64,000 bases of DNA from Paraclostridium ghonii (GTDB lineage Bacteria; Bacillota; Clostridia; Peptostreptococcales; Peptostreptococcaceae): the NCBI RefSeq assembly GCF_030815085.1, contig NZ_JAUSWG010000001.1; one strand, written 5' to 3'. The position numbers and the translations under genes are program-made. The notes beneath the pieces are model-generated. The model had not been told where the DNA came from. It was given only the letters and a program-made list of their open reading frames with translations, and did no database searches. Below are positions 42,702 to 52,464 of this stretch, in pieces (within the stretch, counting starts at the first letter, position 1; every line of letters starts with the position of its first letter).

Positions 42702-43406
42702 ATGACAAAGCCCATGTATAAAAGAGTATTACTTAAATTAAGTGGAGAAGCACTAGCTGGAGAAAAGGGATTTGGTATAAACAATGAAGTTGTAAATGAA
42801 ATAGCTAATGCCATAAAACAAATACAAGATATAGGTGTAGAAGTAGCTGTAGTTGTTGGAGGCGGTAACTTCTGGAGGGGAAGAACATCAGAAGGTATGG
42901 ACAGAACTACTGCTGATTATATAGGAATGTTAGCTACAGTTATGAATGCAATGGCTCTACAAGATGCTCTTGAAAACATAGATGTATTAACAAGAGTGCA
43001 AACTGCTATAGAAATGAGACAAATAGCAGAACCTTATATAAGAAGAAAGGCAGTTAGACACTTAGAAAAATCTAGAGTTGTTATATTCGGAGCAGGAACA
43101 GGAAATCCTTACTTCTCAACTGATACAGCAGCTGCACTTCGTGCTGCAGAAATGGAATCAGAAGTTATATTATTAGCTAAAAATGTTGATGCAGTATATG
43201 ATAAAGATCCAAAAATACATGCTGACGCTAAGAAATTTACAGAACTTAGTTACATAGAAGTTTTACAAAAAGAACTTAAAGTTATGGACTCAACTGCTAC
43301 ATCTTTATGTATGGATAATAAGATACCAATAAAGGTATTTGAACTTTCTACAGAGAATATAATAAAAGCAGTTATGGGTGAAAATATAGGAACTACTGTA
43401 AAATAA
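42702..43406 (+). CDS. pyrH: UMP kinase
   Basis: 234 residues of the amino-acid kinase fold: RVLLKLSGEALAGEKGFGI, VVGGGNFWRGRTSEGMDR, FGAGTGNPYFSTDTAAALRA, and VYDKDPKIHADAKKF. It makes UDP from UMP, hexameric and GTP-controlled in bacteria. GGAGGATTTCAA precedes ATG. Confidence 0.98.
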   Translation: MTKPMYKRVLLKLSGEALAGEKGFGINNEVVNEIANAIKQIQDIGVEVAVVVGGGNFWRGRTSEGMDRTTADYIGMLATVMNAMALQDALENIDVLTRVQTAIEMRQIAEPYIRRKAVRHLEKSRVVIFGAGTGNPYFSTDTAAALRAAEMESEVILLAKNVDAVYDKDPKIHADAKKFTELSYIEVLQKELKVMDSTATSLCMDNKIPIKVFELSTENIIKAVMGENIGTTVK

Positions 43407-43430
43407 TAAAATATTAAGGAGGAAAAGATA

Positions 43431-43988
43431 ATGAGTGCACAAGTAAAAAAACAATTAGAAGAAAAAATGAATAAAACAATAGAAGCTCTTAAATCAGAGT
43501 TCACTACAATAAGAGCAGGTAGAGCGAATGCTCAAATGTTAGATAAAATCAGAGTTGACTACTATGGAACACCAACTCCTATAAACCAAGTAGGAGCAAT
43601 ATCAGTTCCAGAACCAAGAACTTTAATGATAAATCCTTGGGATAAAACTGCTATGGCTGAAATAGAAAAAGCTATAAGAAATTCAGATTTAGGGTTAAAC
43701 CCAACTAATGATGGACAAATTATAAGAATATCAGTTCCTGCTTTAACAGAAGAAAGAAGAAAAGAATTAGCTAAGCAAGCTGGAAAAGTATCAGAAGAGT
43801 TTAAAGTTAGATTAAGAAATGAAAGAAGAGATGCTAACGATAAACTTAAAAAAATGGAAAAAGAAGGCGAAATAACTGAAGATGATTTAAAGAAATCTCA
43901 AGATGAAGTTCAAAAATTAACTGATAAGTTTGTAAAAGAAGTAGATTCGTTATTAAAAGCTAAAGAACAAGATATAATGGCGGTATAA
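43431..43988 (+). CDS. frr: Ribosome recycling factor
   Basis: 185 residues, the usual length. FTTIRAGRANAQMLDKIRVDYYGTPTPINQVG and the three-helix coiled domain (TEERRKELAKQAGKVSEE, RNERRDANDKLKKMEKEGEI). With EF-G it splits post-termination ribosomes. 24 bases behind pyrH, with AAGGAGG. Confidence 0.98.
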   Translation: MSAQVKKQLEEKMNKTIEALKSEFTTIRAGRANAQMLDKIRVDYYGTPTPINQVGAISVPEPRTLMINPWDKTAMAEIEKAIRNSDLGLNPTNDGQIIRISVPALTEERRKELAKQAGKVSEEFKVRLRNERRDANDKLKKMEKEGEITEDDLKKSQDEVQKLTDKFVKEVDSLLKAKEQDIMAV

Positions 43989-43990
43989 TA

Positions 43991-44194
43991 TTGGAAAGTT
44001 ATTATGACTTATTAGGACTTCATACAGAAGAAGTATTAAACTTTTTTGAAAAAGAAAAACAAGATTATACTATAATTACTATAAAGGGATATAAAGATCA
44101 AGAGTCTTTAGTTATCCCTAGAGTTATTAAAATATCTAAAATAGAAAATAGGATAGAAATAACACAAACATACTTTGCTGACTCCTTAAAATAG
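43991..44194 (+). CDS. Small conserved-position protein between frr and uppS
   Basis: 67 residues beginning MESYYDLLGLHTEEVLNFFEKE; no family recognised. TTG start two bases after frr stops, with only GGCGGT as a weak ribosome-binding site, so it may depend on coupling with frr. Ends inside a small hairpin CTGACTCCT/AGGAGTCAG (44180-44203). The strand composition (TIITIKGYKDQ, VIKISKIENRIEITQ) suggests a beta sandwich. Confidence 0.55.
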   Translation: MESYYDLLGLHTEEVLNFFEKEKQDYTIITIKGYKDQESLVIPRVIKISKIENRIEITQTYFADSLK

Positions 44195-44224
44195 GAGTCA
44201 GAAAATTTTATTGGGAGGTAGTTT

Positions 44225-44959
44225 ATGAATAAAAACACTATATATGACATAAACTTAAGTAACGTACCTACTCATATAGCAATAGTAATGGACGGAAATG
44301 GGAGATGGGCAAAAGAAAGACTCCTTCCAAGAACAGTTGGTCATAAAGCTGGAGTTGAAGCTATAAGAGCTGTCACGAAAGAGTGCTCAGCATTAGGGGT
44401 AAAGCACTTAACTTTATATGCATTTTCTACAGAAAACTGGAAAAGACCCAAATTAGAAGTAGAAGCTTTAATGAACTTACTGTATACATATCTAAATAAA
44501 GAGTTAAAAGAATTACATAAAAATAATGTGAAAATAACAACTATTGGTGATATAGATGTATTACCTGGTAAATCTCTAGACGCTATAAAAAATGCAATTG
44601 ATATAACTAAAGATAATACTGGATTGAACTTAAATATAGCATTAAATTATGGTAGTAGAAATGATATAAAAAATGCGGTTGTAGATATAGTAAAAAATTG
44701 TAAAAGTGGTAAAATAGATATAGAAGATATAACTGAAGATACTATAACAAAATATTTAAGCACTAAGTTTATACCAGACCCAGACTTAATCATAAGAACT
44801 AGTGGTGAACAAAGAATAAGTAACTTCTTATTATGGGAACTTGCATATTCTGAATTTTATTTTACAGATGTGTATTGGCCTGATTTTGATGAAAATGAAG
44901 TTAGAAAGGCTATATATGTTTACCAAAGTAGGGATAGAAGGTTTGGTGGACTTAAGTAA
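44225..44959 (+). CDS. uppS: Undecaprenyl diphosphate synthase
   Basis: 244 residues, cis-prenyltransferase. HIAIVMDGNGRWAKER holds the catalytic Asp and Arg; GHKAG, TLYAFSTENWKRP and RTSGEQRISNFLLWELAYSEF complete the signature. It makes the C55 lipid carrier for peptidoglycan. RBS GGGAGG. Confidence 0.98.
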   Translation: MNKNTIYDINLSNVPTHIAIVMDGNGRWAKERLLPRTVGHKAGVEAIRAVTKECSALGVKHLTLYAFSTENWKRPKLEVEALMNLLYTYLNKELKELHKNNVKITTIGDIDVLPGKSLDAIKNAIDITKDNTGLNLNIALNYGSRNDIKNAVVDIVKNCKSGKIDIEDITEDTITKYLSTKFIPDPDLIIRTSGEQRISNFLLWELAYSEFYFTDVYWPDFDENEVRKAIYVYQSRDRRFGGLK

Positions 44960-44971
44960 GGAGATTATTTT

Positions 44972-45748
44972 ATGGTTATAAGAATCATTGCTGCATTAGC
45001 TCTAATACCATTATTGATATTTGTAATATATGGAGGGCTACCATTATATATAGCACAAGCTATTATAGGAATTATTGCATTAGATGAGTTTTATAAGGCA
45101 TTTAAAAGTAAAAATATACAACCTATAAGTATTTTAGGATATTTATTTGCCATATACTTATCTTTAAAGCATATTTTAAATTTAAAATATGAATATACAT
45201 ATGTAATTGGATTTTTACTATTCTTAGTAGGAATAATTTATATTTTATCAGGAAAGAAAAATATTATAGATTTTTCTATAACGTTTATTGGAATATTTTA
45301 TGTTACTATATTCTTAGATTATATAGTTTTAACAATTAATGATTTTAAATTAGGTGCAATTTATGTATGGTTGATATTTATTATATCATTTATGACAGAT
45401 ACATTTGCATATTTTAGTGGATACTTATTTGGAAAACACAAACTAATACCTACAATAAGTCCTAAAAAGACAATAGAAGGTAGTATTGGTGGAATTTTAG
45501 GATCTACAATTTGTTGTGTAATATTTGGATATATATTTAAATTAGATATTCCTCAAATGGTTTTAATAGGAAGCATAGGAAGTATTGTAGCACAATTTGG
45601 AGATTTATTTGCATCAGCTATAAAGAGATATGTAGGAATAAAAGATTATGGAAAATTAATACCAGGACATGGTGGTATATTAGATAGATTTGATAGTGTT
45701 ATACTAGTAGCACCATTTGTTTATTATGCAATATATTTATTTATTTAG
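44972..45748 (+). CDS. cdsA: Phosphatidate cytidylyltransferase
   Basis: 258 residues, seven to eight membrane segments. The C-terminal signature SAIKRYVGIKDYGKLIPGHGG-ILDRFDS is complete. It makes CDP-diacylglycerol from phosphatidate for all phospholipids. 12 bases behind uppS. Confidence 0.97.
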   Translation: MVIRIIAALALIPLLIFVIYGGLPLYIAQAIIGIIALDEFYKAFKSKNIQPISILGYLFAIYLSLKHILNLKYEYTYVIGFLLFLVGIIYILSGKKNIIDFSITFIGIFYVTIFLDYIVLTINDFKLGAIYVWLIFIISFMTDTFAYFSGYLFGKHKLIPTISPKKTIEGSIGGILGSTICCVIFGYIFKLDIPQMVLIGSIGSIVAQFGDLFASAIKRYVGIKDYGKLIPGHGGILDRFDSVILVAPFVYYAIYLFI

Positions 45749-45772
45749 CTTCAGGAGTTTCTGAAGCTTTAA
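45747..45772 (+). other. Small hairpin between cdsA and dxr
   Basis: AGCTTCAG pairs with CTGAAGCT, followed by TTAATTGT; a weak attenuator at most. Confidence 0.4.
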
Positions 45773-45812
45773 TTGTATAATATTTAAATTATCAGAAAGG
45801 AATATAAACATA

Positions 45813-46964
45813 ATGAAAAGAATATCAATATTGGGGTCAACAGGTTCTATAGGAACTCAAACATTAGATGTAGTAAGAAAAAATAAAAATAAGTTTGAAG
45901 TAGTAGCTATATCTGCAAATAGTAGTATAAATTTATTATTAGAACAAATAAAAGAATTTAAGCCAAAATATGTTGCTGTATATAATGAAAATAGTGCCAA
46001 GGTATTAAAAGATAGGATACCAAGTGATATAGATATAGAAGTTCTAAGTGGAATGGAAGGGTTAGTACAAATATCATCTTTGGATGAAATTGATGTGCTT
46101 TTAACTGCTATAGTAGGAATGATAGGTTTAGTTCCCACTCTTGAAGCAATTAAAAAAGGCAAGACTATAGCACTTGCAAATAAAGAAACGTTAGTTACAG
46201 CAGGTCAATTAGTAATGGAAGAAGCAAGAAAAAGAAATGTAGATATACTTCCTGTAGACAGTGAGCATAGTGCTATATTCCAATGTCTAAATGGTGAAAG
46301 TAATAAAGAAATAGATAGTATAATTTTAACTGCATCAGGTGGACCATTTAGAGGGAAATCTAAGAAAGAACTAGAACATGTAACTAAAAATGAAGCATTA
46401 AAACATCCTAACTGGAGTATGGGAAGAAAAATAAGCATAGATTCATCAACTCTTATGAATAAAGGGTTAGAAGTTATAGAAGCTAAATGGTTATTTAATG
46501 TAGAAGGGAATAAAATAGATGTAGTGGTACATCCTCAAAGCATAATACATTCTATGGTTCAATTTGTAGATAGTTCAATAATTGCGCAAATGGGATGCCC
46601 TGACATGAAATTACCTATACAATATGCTTTAACCTATCCACAAAGGTTACTTAATGATTTTGAGAGATTAGATTTTTCTAAATTAAGTAGTTTAACATTT
46701 GAAAAACCAGATTTAAACACATTCCCATGTCTAAAGTTAGCTTATGATAGTTTAAGAATGGGAGGTACATACTGCGCAGTATTAAATGCAGCAAATGAAA
46801 TTTTAGTAAATGAGTTTTTAGAAGATAGAATTAAGTTTTATGATATACCTCGTTATATTGAAAAAACATTAGAAGCTCATAAAAGCATAGAAAAGCCGAC
46901 ACTAGAAGAAATATTACATATAGACAATTGGAGCCGTGAGTTTGTAAAATATTGTATAAAATAG
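45813..46964 (+). CDS. dxr: 1-deoxy-D-xylulose-5-phosphate reductoisomerase
   Basis: 383 residues. NADPH site ISILGSTGSIGTQTLDVV, ALANKETLVTAG, metal and substrate residues in LPVDSEHSAIFQ, ASGGPFR and MGRKISIDSSTLMNKGLEVIEA. Second step of the MEP isoprenoid pathway, paired here with ispG. RBS AGAAAGGAATATAAA. Expected target of fosmidomycin. Confidence 0.98.
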   Translation: MKRISILGSTGSIGTQTLDVVRKNKNKFEVVAISANSSINLLLEQIKEFKPKYVAVYNENSAKVLKDRIPSDIDIEVLSGMEGLVQISSLDEIDVLLTAIVGMIGLVPTLEAIKKGKTIALANKETLVTAGQLVMEEARKRNVDILPVDSEHSAIFQCLNGESNKEIDSIILTASGGPFRGKSKKELEHVTKNEALKHPNWSMGRKISIDSSTLMNKGLEVIEAKWLFNVEGNKIDVVVHPQSIIHSMVQFVDSSIIAQMGCPDMKLPIQYALTYPQRLLNDFERLDFSKLSSLTFEKPDLNTFPCLKLAYDSLRMGGTYCAVLNAANEILVNEFLEDRIKFYDIPRYIEKTLEAHKSIEKPTLEEILHIDNWSREFVKYCIK

Positions 46965-46976
46965 GGTGGTGGAAAT

Positions 46977-47996
46977 ATGAATATAATAACTATATTAGTG
47001 GCTATTTTAGCTTTTGGGATAATAGTTTTTATTCATGAACTTGGACATTTTTTATTTGCTAAAAAAGCAGGTGTTAAAATTCATGAATTTGCTATTGGTA
47101 TGGGACCAAAAATATATAGCTTTAAAAAAGGTGAAACTGTATATAGTATAAGAATTTTACCTCTTGGAGGATATATTGCTATGGAAGGTGAAGATGCAGA
47201 TTCAAATGATCCAAGAGCATTTGGAAATAAAAGTATACTTCAAAGAGCAAGTATATTATTTGCAGGACCATTTTTTAATATAATACTTGCAACTATAATT
47301 TTAGCTGGGATATACATGTATCAAGGAGTTCAAAGTACTACATTAAAAGAGGTTATAGATGGAAGTGTTGCACAACAAGCAGGTATTCAAGCTGGAGATA
47401 CAATTACAGAAATTAATGGAAATGACATAAAGGATTGGAATGAATTAACTAAGAGTATTCAAGATTCTAAGGGGAACGAATTAAAGATAGGTATTGAAAG
47501 AAATGGAGAAGAAAAAGAAGTAAAAGTTACTCCAGAGGAAAAAAAGGGTAACTATTTAATAGGAATATATCCAGAGTATAAAAAAGATATATTTGGGGCA
47601 TTTGGAAATGCCATAAAAGTTACTATAGCTATGTTAGGTCAAATAATTGCGTTTTTTGGAAAATTGATAACAGGAAATTTACCAGGTGGATTAGAAGGTT
47701 CAGTTGCGGGACCTATAGGGGTAATAAGTATAGTTGCTGATGCCACAAAAGTAGGTATAATAAATGTCCTATTTTTAGCGGCTGTAATAAGTTTAAACTT
47801 AGGAGTATTAAATTTACTTCCTATACCAGCTCTTGATGGAGGAAGACTATTTTTCTTATTTATAGAGTTTTTAAGAGGTGGGAAAAAAATAGACCCAGAA
47901 AAAGAAGGAATGGTAAATCTTATCGGATTTGCAACGTTAATGGTATTTATGCTATTTATAACATATAAAGACATAGTTAGACTAGTTGGAATGTAG
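46977..47996 (+). CDS. rseP: RseP/RasP site-2 protease
   Basis: 339 residues, four membrane segments. The active-site zinc motif HELGH (20-24) lies in the first helix, one PDZ domain (~110-185, GVQSTTLKEVIDGSVAQQAGIQAGD) and LPIPALDGGR near 280 supply the third ligand. It cuts anti-sigma factors and signal-peptide remnants within the membrane. Twelve bases behind dxr. Confidence 0.96.
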   Translation: MNIITILVAILAFGIIVFIHELGHFLFAKKAGVKIHEFAIGMGPKIYSFKKGETVYSIRILPLGGYIAMEGEDADSNDPRAFGNKSILQRASILFAGPFFNIILATIILAGIYMYQGVQSTTLKEVIDGSVAQQAGIQAGDTITEINGNDIKDWNELTKSIQDSKGNELKIGIERNGEEKEVKVTPEEKKGNYLIGIYPEYKKDIFGAFGNAIKVTIAMLGQIIAFFGKLITGNLPGGLEGSVAGPIGVISIVADATKVGIINVLFLAAVISLNLGVLNLLPIPALDGGRLFFLFIEFLRGGKKIDPEKEGMVNLIGFATLMVFMLFITYKDIVRLVGM

Positions 47997-48026
47997 CATG
48001 TTTTACTAGAAAGTGAAGGTGAGATC

Positions 48027-49088
48027 ATGAGTTATGAAAGAAGACTTAGTAGAGAAGTTAGTGTAGGGCATGTAAAGATAGGGAGAAATAATCCTATATC
48101 TATACAATCTATGACCAATACAGATACAAGAGATGCAAAGTCTACTATAGCACAAATTAAGAGATTAGAAGAAGTTGGATGTGATGTAGTTAGAATAGCT
48201 GTTCCAGATATGGAAGCTGCTAAAAATATAGGTGAAATTAAAAACAACGTAAATATACCTGTAATTGCAGATATACACTTTGATTATAGATTAGCTTTAG
48301 AGGCTATAGACCAAGGTATTGATGGAGTTAGAATAAACCCAGGTAATATAGGTAATATAGATAAAGTTAAAATGGTAGTAAATAAATGTAAAGAAAAAAA
48401 TCTAAAAATAAGAATAGGTGTAAATGGAGGTTCATTAGAGAAAGAACTTTTAGAAAAATATGGATCGCCTACAGCTGAGGCACTTGTAGAAAGTGCTCTA
48501 GGTCATGTGAAAATACTTGAGGATTTAGATTTTTACAATATTGTTATATCACTTAAATCATCAGATATTTACAAAACTATAGAAGCTTATGATCTTATAT
48601 CTAAAAAGGTTGATTATCCTCTTCATATAGGTATAACAGAATCAGGAAGTGTAAAAAAAGGAACTATAAAATCTTCTATAGGTGTAGGGGCACTTTTATT
48701 AAAAGGAATAGGAGATACTATAAGAATATCTCTTACAGGAGACCCGACAGAAGAGGTAATTGTAGGAAAAGAGATACTTAGAAGTTTAAACTTATTAAAT
48801 GACAAAATAAAAGTTATATCTTGTCCTACATGTGGAAGATGTAATATAGATCTTATAAGTGTGGTAAATGAAGTTGAGGAAAAAATTAATAAAATAGATA
48901 AAAACATGACTGTTGCTATAATGGGGTGTGCAGTTAATGGTCCAGGAGAAGCTAAAGAAGCAGATATAGGGATCGCAGGCGGAAAAGGAGAAGGCTTATT
49001 ATTTAAAAAAGGCGAAATAATAAGAAAGATAAAAGGTGATAATTTAGTAGAAGAATTATTAAATGAGATAGAAAAATTTAATAAATAA
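48027..49088 (+). CDS. ispG: 4-hydroxy-3-methylbut-2-en-1-yl diphosphate synthase
   Basis: 353 residues, compact bacterial form. N-terminal TIM barrel (IQSMTNTDTRDAKSTIAQI, DIHFDYRLAL, GVRINPGNIG) and a C-terminal [4Fe-4S] domain with SCPTCGRCNID and MGCAVNGPGEA. Penultimate MEP-pathway step, requiring ferredoxin or flavodoxin. Last gene of the rpsB-ispG run, closed by a strong terminator. Confidence 0.98.
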   Translation: MSYERRLSREVSVGHVKIGRNNPISIQSMTNTDTRDAKSTIAQIKRLEEVGCDVVRIAVPDMEAAKNIGEIKNNVNIPVIADIHFDYRLALEAIDQGIDGVRINPGNIGNIDKVKMVVNKCKEKNLKIRIGVNGGSLEKELLEKYGSPTAEALVESALGHVKILEDLDFYNIVISLKSSDIYKTIEAYDLISKKVDYPLHIGITESGSVKKGTIKSSIGVGALLLKGIGDTIRISLTGDPTEEVIVGKEILRSLNLLNDKIKVISCPTCGRCNIDLISVVNEVEEKINKIDKNMTVAIMGCAVNGPGEAKEADIGIAGGKGEGLLFKKGEIIRKIKGDNLVEELLNEIEKFNK

Positions 49089-49132
49089 AAAAAGTTAAGT
49101 TGAAACATTATGTTTCAACTTAACTTTTTTTT
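49087..49132 (+). terminator. Strong terminator of the rpsB-ispG run
   Basis: AAAAAGTTAAGTTGAAACAT pairs with its complement around one central base, followed by T8. Confidence 0.92.
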
Positions 49133-49219
49133 AACATAAACTAATTGGAATATTATGTTACAATATTGGAAAAGTTAATTAATAGTGTGATTTTAATTTC
49201 TAGTTAAGGAGTGTTCAAA

Positions 49220-51154
49220 ATGGGAGATAATAAACAGAAAATAATTCAAAGTTCATTGGGATCTGTTTTCACTGCATTTAGTGAAGAAGAATTAAAACAA
49301 ATAACGGATAGCAGTAGAAAGGTTGCTATTTCAGGAAAAATAAATAATCCTGGGATTATAGATATTCCAGAAAAAGCAACGCTTAAAGATATTATAGATT
49401 TAGCTGGAGGAATAATAAAAAATAGTGATTTTAAAGCTGCTCAGTTAGGAATTCCTTTCGGAGGTTTTTTAACGGAGGATAGTCTAAATAAAGAGCTGGA
49501 TTTTAATTTGTTTAATGAAGATTGCAGGAGGACTATAATAATTCTTTCACAAGAAGATTGTATAGTTCAATATGCTAAGTTTTACATAGATTTTTTAATT
49601 GGAAAAATGAAAGATGATAAATTTAAAAAATATGAAAAAGTTAAAGATGAGATAATGAGGATGAGGAAGATACTAGACAGGATAAGTAAAGGTAGATCTA
49701 ATATGAGGGATGTTTTTATATTAAGAGAACTTGCGAGTACTGTAAAAGAAACTTTAAATCAAAAACATAACATAATGCAAGAAATAATTGATAAGTTTTA
49801 TAAAGAAATAGAAGAACATATAGAAGATGAAAAGTGTTATACAGCTCAATGTAATAATCTGATAAAGCTTACAATAACTACTAAATGTATAGGTTGTGGA
49901 GCTTGTAAAAGAGTTTGTCCAGTAGACTGTATAATAGGAGAGAGAAAAGAGCAACATTCTATTGATTACAATAGATGTACTCATTGTGGGCAATGTATTG
50001 CATCTTGTCCAGTTGATGCTATAACTGCCGGAGATAATACTCTTAAATTTTTAAGAGATTTAGCTACTCCTAATAAAATTGTAATAACTCAAATGGCACC
50101 AGCTATAAGGGTAGCTATAGGAGAAGCATTTGGATTTGAACCAGGAACAAATGTTGAGAAAAAAATAGCTGCAGCACTTAGAAAACTAGGAGTAGATTAT
50201 GTATTTGATACTACTTGGGCAGCAGATCTTACAATAATGGAAGAAGCAGCAGAACTTCAAGAAAGATTAGAAAAGCACTTTGCAGGAGATAAAGATGTTA
50301 AACTTCCAATACTTACATCTTGTTGTCCTGCTTGGGTTAAGTTTATTGAACAAAATTATGGAGATATGTTGGATATTCCATCAACTGCTAAATCGCCAAT
50401 GCAGATGTTTGCTACAGTTGCGAAAGATTTATGGGCGAAAGAAGAAAAAGGTCTTAGTAGAGATGAAGTAACTTCAGTTGCAATAATGCCCTGTATAGCT
50501 AAAAAATACGAAGCGTCAAGACACGAATTCTCAAGAGGTTTAAACTACGATGTAGATTATGTTATAACGACTAGAGAGCTTATAAAGATATTTGAAGATT
50601 CAGGGATTGATTTAAAATCAATTAAAGATGAAGAAATAGATCAAGTTTTAGGTGAATACACAGGAGCTGGAATAATATTTGGAAGAACTGGTGGGGTAAT
50701 TGAAGCTGCAACTAGAACAGCTATAGAAAATATGACCGGAGAAAAACTAGAAAATGTAGAATTTAAATGTTTAAGAGGCTGGGATTCATTTAGAGCATGT
50801 GATTTAGAAGTAGGTGACTTAAAGCTTAGAATAGGGGTTGCATATGGATTGAAAGAAGCTGGAAAAATGCTTGACAAAATAAGATCTAAAGAAGAATTTT
50901 TCCATGCTATAGAAATAATGGCGTGTCCCTGTGGATGTGTAGGTGGAGGAGGACAGCCTAAAGCAAAAAAACGAATTGAGAGTATAGAAAAAAGAGCAGA
51001 GGGGTTAAATAATATAGACAGAACAGCAAACTTAAGAGTATCTAAGGAAAATCCAGCAGTTCAAGCTATATATGAAAGATATTTAGACAAACCATTGAGT
51101 CACAAAGCACATGAGCTTCTTCATACTAAGTATTTTGTAAGAGTAAAAAAATAA
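49220..51154 (+). CDS. [FeFe]-hydrogenase with degenerate NuoF-like N-terminus
   Basis: Cytoplasmic iron hydrogenase, 644 residues. The N-terminal ~200 residues resemble the SLBB and C-terminal helical parts of NuoF (VAISGKINNPGIIDIPEKAT, RGRSNMRDVF...-like), but lack the NuoF cluster cysteines. Two ferredoxin clusters follow (CIGCGACKRVCPVDC, CTHCGQCIASCPVDA). The H-cluster loops are TSCCPAW, MPCIAKKYE and MACPCGCVGGGGQP, the last with PCGC where PGGC is usual, then the small-subunit-like tail. AAGGAG serves ATG 49220, three codons inside an in-frame GTG. A stand-alone gene: likely ferredoxin-linked H2 production. Confidence 0.92.
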   Translation: MGDNKQKIIQSSLGSVFTAFSEEELKQITDSSRKVAISGKINNPGIIDIPEKATLKDIIDLAGGIIKNSDFKAAQLGIPFGGFLTEDSLNKELDFNLFNEDCRRTIIILSQEDCIVQYAKFYIDFLIGKMKDDKFKKYEKVKDEIMRMRKILDRISKGRSNMRDVFILRELASTVKETLNQKHNIMQEIIDKFYKEIEEHIEDEKCYTAQCNNLIKLTITTKCIGCGACKRVCPVDCIIGERKEQHSIDYNRCTHCGQCIASCPVDAITAGDNTLKFLRDLATPNKIVITQMAPAIRVAIGEAFGFEPGTNVEKKIAAALRKLGVDYVFDTTWAADLTIMEEAAELQERLEKHFAGDKDVKLPILTSCCPAWVKFIEQNYGDMLDIPSTAKSPMQMFATVAKDLWAKEEKGLSRDEVTSVAIMPCIAKKYEASRHEFSRGLNYDVDYVITTRELIKIFEDSGIDLKSIKDEEIDQVLGEYTGAGIIFGRTGGVIEAATRTAIENMTGEKLENVEFKCLRGWDSFRACDLEVGDLKLRIGVAYGLKEAGKMLDKIRSKEEFFHAIEIMACPCGCVGGGGQPKAKKRIESIEKRAEGLNNIDRTANLRVSKENPAVQAIYERYLDKPLSHKAHELLHTKYFVRVKK

Positions 51155-51228
51155 ATATTTAATTTTAGTAAATAAAATTTTATTTTATTGAAATACTATA
51201 AGTATAGTCTTTTGGAAGGAGAATTTTT

Positions 51229-51810
51229 ATGAGTAATATTAAAATATTATCAATTATTTTTATTATAGTTGGTAATGTTTTATTAGGGGGGTGTAGTTTT
51301 TACAAAGGAATTAATTACAATTTAAATAACAATGAAAGCTTTAATCAAGAAGGACTAAGTGTTTTTGAATATAATGAGCAATTTACGAACTCATATAAGA
51401 AATATATAGAGCCATTATATATTGAAGAGTATGATAATACTGAAAAATTCTTTAAAAATCAAAGATTAACAAGTAATGAAGGCTATATTGAAGAGTATAA
51501 AAAATTATTAGAAATATATGAAAGACATATATCTGAATTTAAAAAAGATATGAATAATTTGGTAATGAAAGATATTGAACTTACAGATTTAAATAACCAA
51601 TTAGTAAAAAATAGTGAGAATTTAATAATAGAAATAAACAGTAAGACTGATGAGATAAAAGATATACCAAAAGAAAAGTACTCATTAGAAACAGAAAGCT
51701 TTATAAATTATATAGAATCAAGTTTTCAAATATCTGAAATAATTACAAATAAGTTTGAAGATTCTATAGATAATATAAATAATTACTTAAATATAGAATT
51801 AAACAAATAA
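51229..51810 (+). CDS. Lipoprotein, paralogue 1
   Basis: 193 residues with lipobox LLGGC (Cys ~22). The mature part is a charged helical domain (YKKYIEPLYIEEYDN..., IEEYKKLLEIYERHISEFKK). It is paralogous to the next gene by length, helix layout and position. AAGGAG precedes ATG. No family assigned. Confidence 0.7.
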   Translation: MSNIKILSIIFIIVGNVLLGGCSFYKGINYNLNNNESFNQEGLSVFEYNEQFTNSYKKYIEPLYIEEYDNTEKFFKNQRLTSNEGYIEEYKKLLEIYERHISEFKKDMNNLVMKDIELTDLNNQLVKNSENLIIEINSKTDEIKDIPKEKYSLETESFINYIESSFQISEIITNKFEDSIDNINNYLNIELNK

Positions 51811-51825
51811 ATTTGGAGGTAAACT

Positions 51826-52407
51826 ATGAAATATTCAAAACTTGTAATGCTAGGATTAATAGGATTTCTTACTTTTGGAGCAGTAGGATGTACCAACAAA
51901 ACAGCAGATAAAAATCCAGCTCAATCAACTGGCCAAACAGCAAATAATATGTACAAAGACATGACTTTAGAAGGATACAAAACTGAATTTAGTAAAATGT
52001 ATGAAAGTAATATAGCAGGATTTAACGGATATGAACCAATAAGAGTAGAACAACCTACAGCAAATTACCCAGGAAATGAAAAATATGTAGCTGATTTAAA
52101 GAAAAATTATGAAGAAAGTAAAAAGAAAGTTGATGAGTTAACAACTTCATTAAAAAAAGTTGAAACTAAAGACCCTCAAGTAAAAGAAATGAATGACAAG
52201 CTAATAGCAGAGTCTGAAAAAATAAGTAAAGAATTAGATTCTAGAATTAAAAAATTAGGTGAAATACCAAGTGATCTAATGACAAAATCTGAAGTGGAAT
52301 TTAGACAAGGTTTAAGTGACTTATTTGAAGTAAATGAAACTATTAAATCAGATTTTATGAAATTTATAGATGACACAAAAGAATTCTTTGGGATTAAAAC
52401 TAAATAA
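51826..52407 (+). CDS. Lipoprotein, paralogue 2
   Basis: 193 residues with lipobox FGAVGC (Cys ~22) and a Lys/Glu-rich helical body (EKYVADLKKNYEESKKKVDE; LGEIPSDLMTKSEVEFRQGL). The pattern matches the preceding gene, so a tandem duplication is likely. 15 bases behind it, behind GGAGGTAAACT. Followed by a strong terminator before the chemotaxis genes. Function unknown. Confidence 0.7.
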   Translation: MKYSKLVMLGLIGFLTFGAVGCTNKTADKNPAQSTGQTANNMYKDMTLEGYKTEFSKMYESNIAGFNGYEPIRVEQPTANYPGNEKYVADLKKNYEESKKKVDELTTSLKKVETKDPQVKEMNDKLIAESEKISKELDSRIKKLGEIPSDLMTKSEVEFRQGLSDLFEVNETIKSDFMKFIDDTKEFFGIKTK

Positions 52408-52408
52408 A

Positions 52409-52451
52409 ACAAAAAGAAAAAGGCCTTATATAATGCCTTTTTTCTTTTTGC
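52409..52451 (+). terminator. Intrinsic terminator
   Basis: CAAAAAGAAAAAGGC pairs with GCCTTTTTTCTTTTTG, loop CTTATATAAT. Confidence 0.88.
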
Positions 52452-52464
52452 TTAAAATAAAATC

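Noticed and set aside
41213..43504. Several open frames on the minus strand opposite rpsB, tsf, pyrH and frr
   Set aside because: They mirror strongly biased real genes, lack ribosome-binding sites and resemble no family.
48623..49108. 161-codon minus-strand frame opposite ispG
   Set aside because: Antisense shadow of a certain gene with no start signal.
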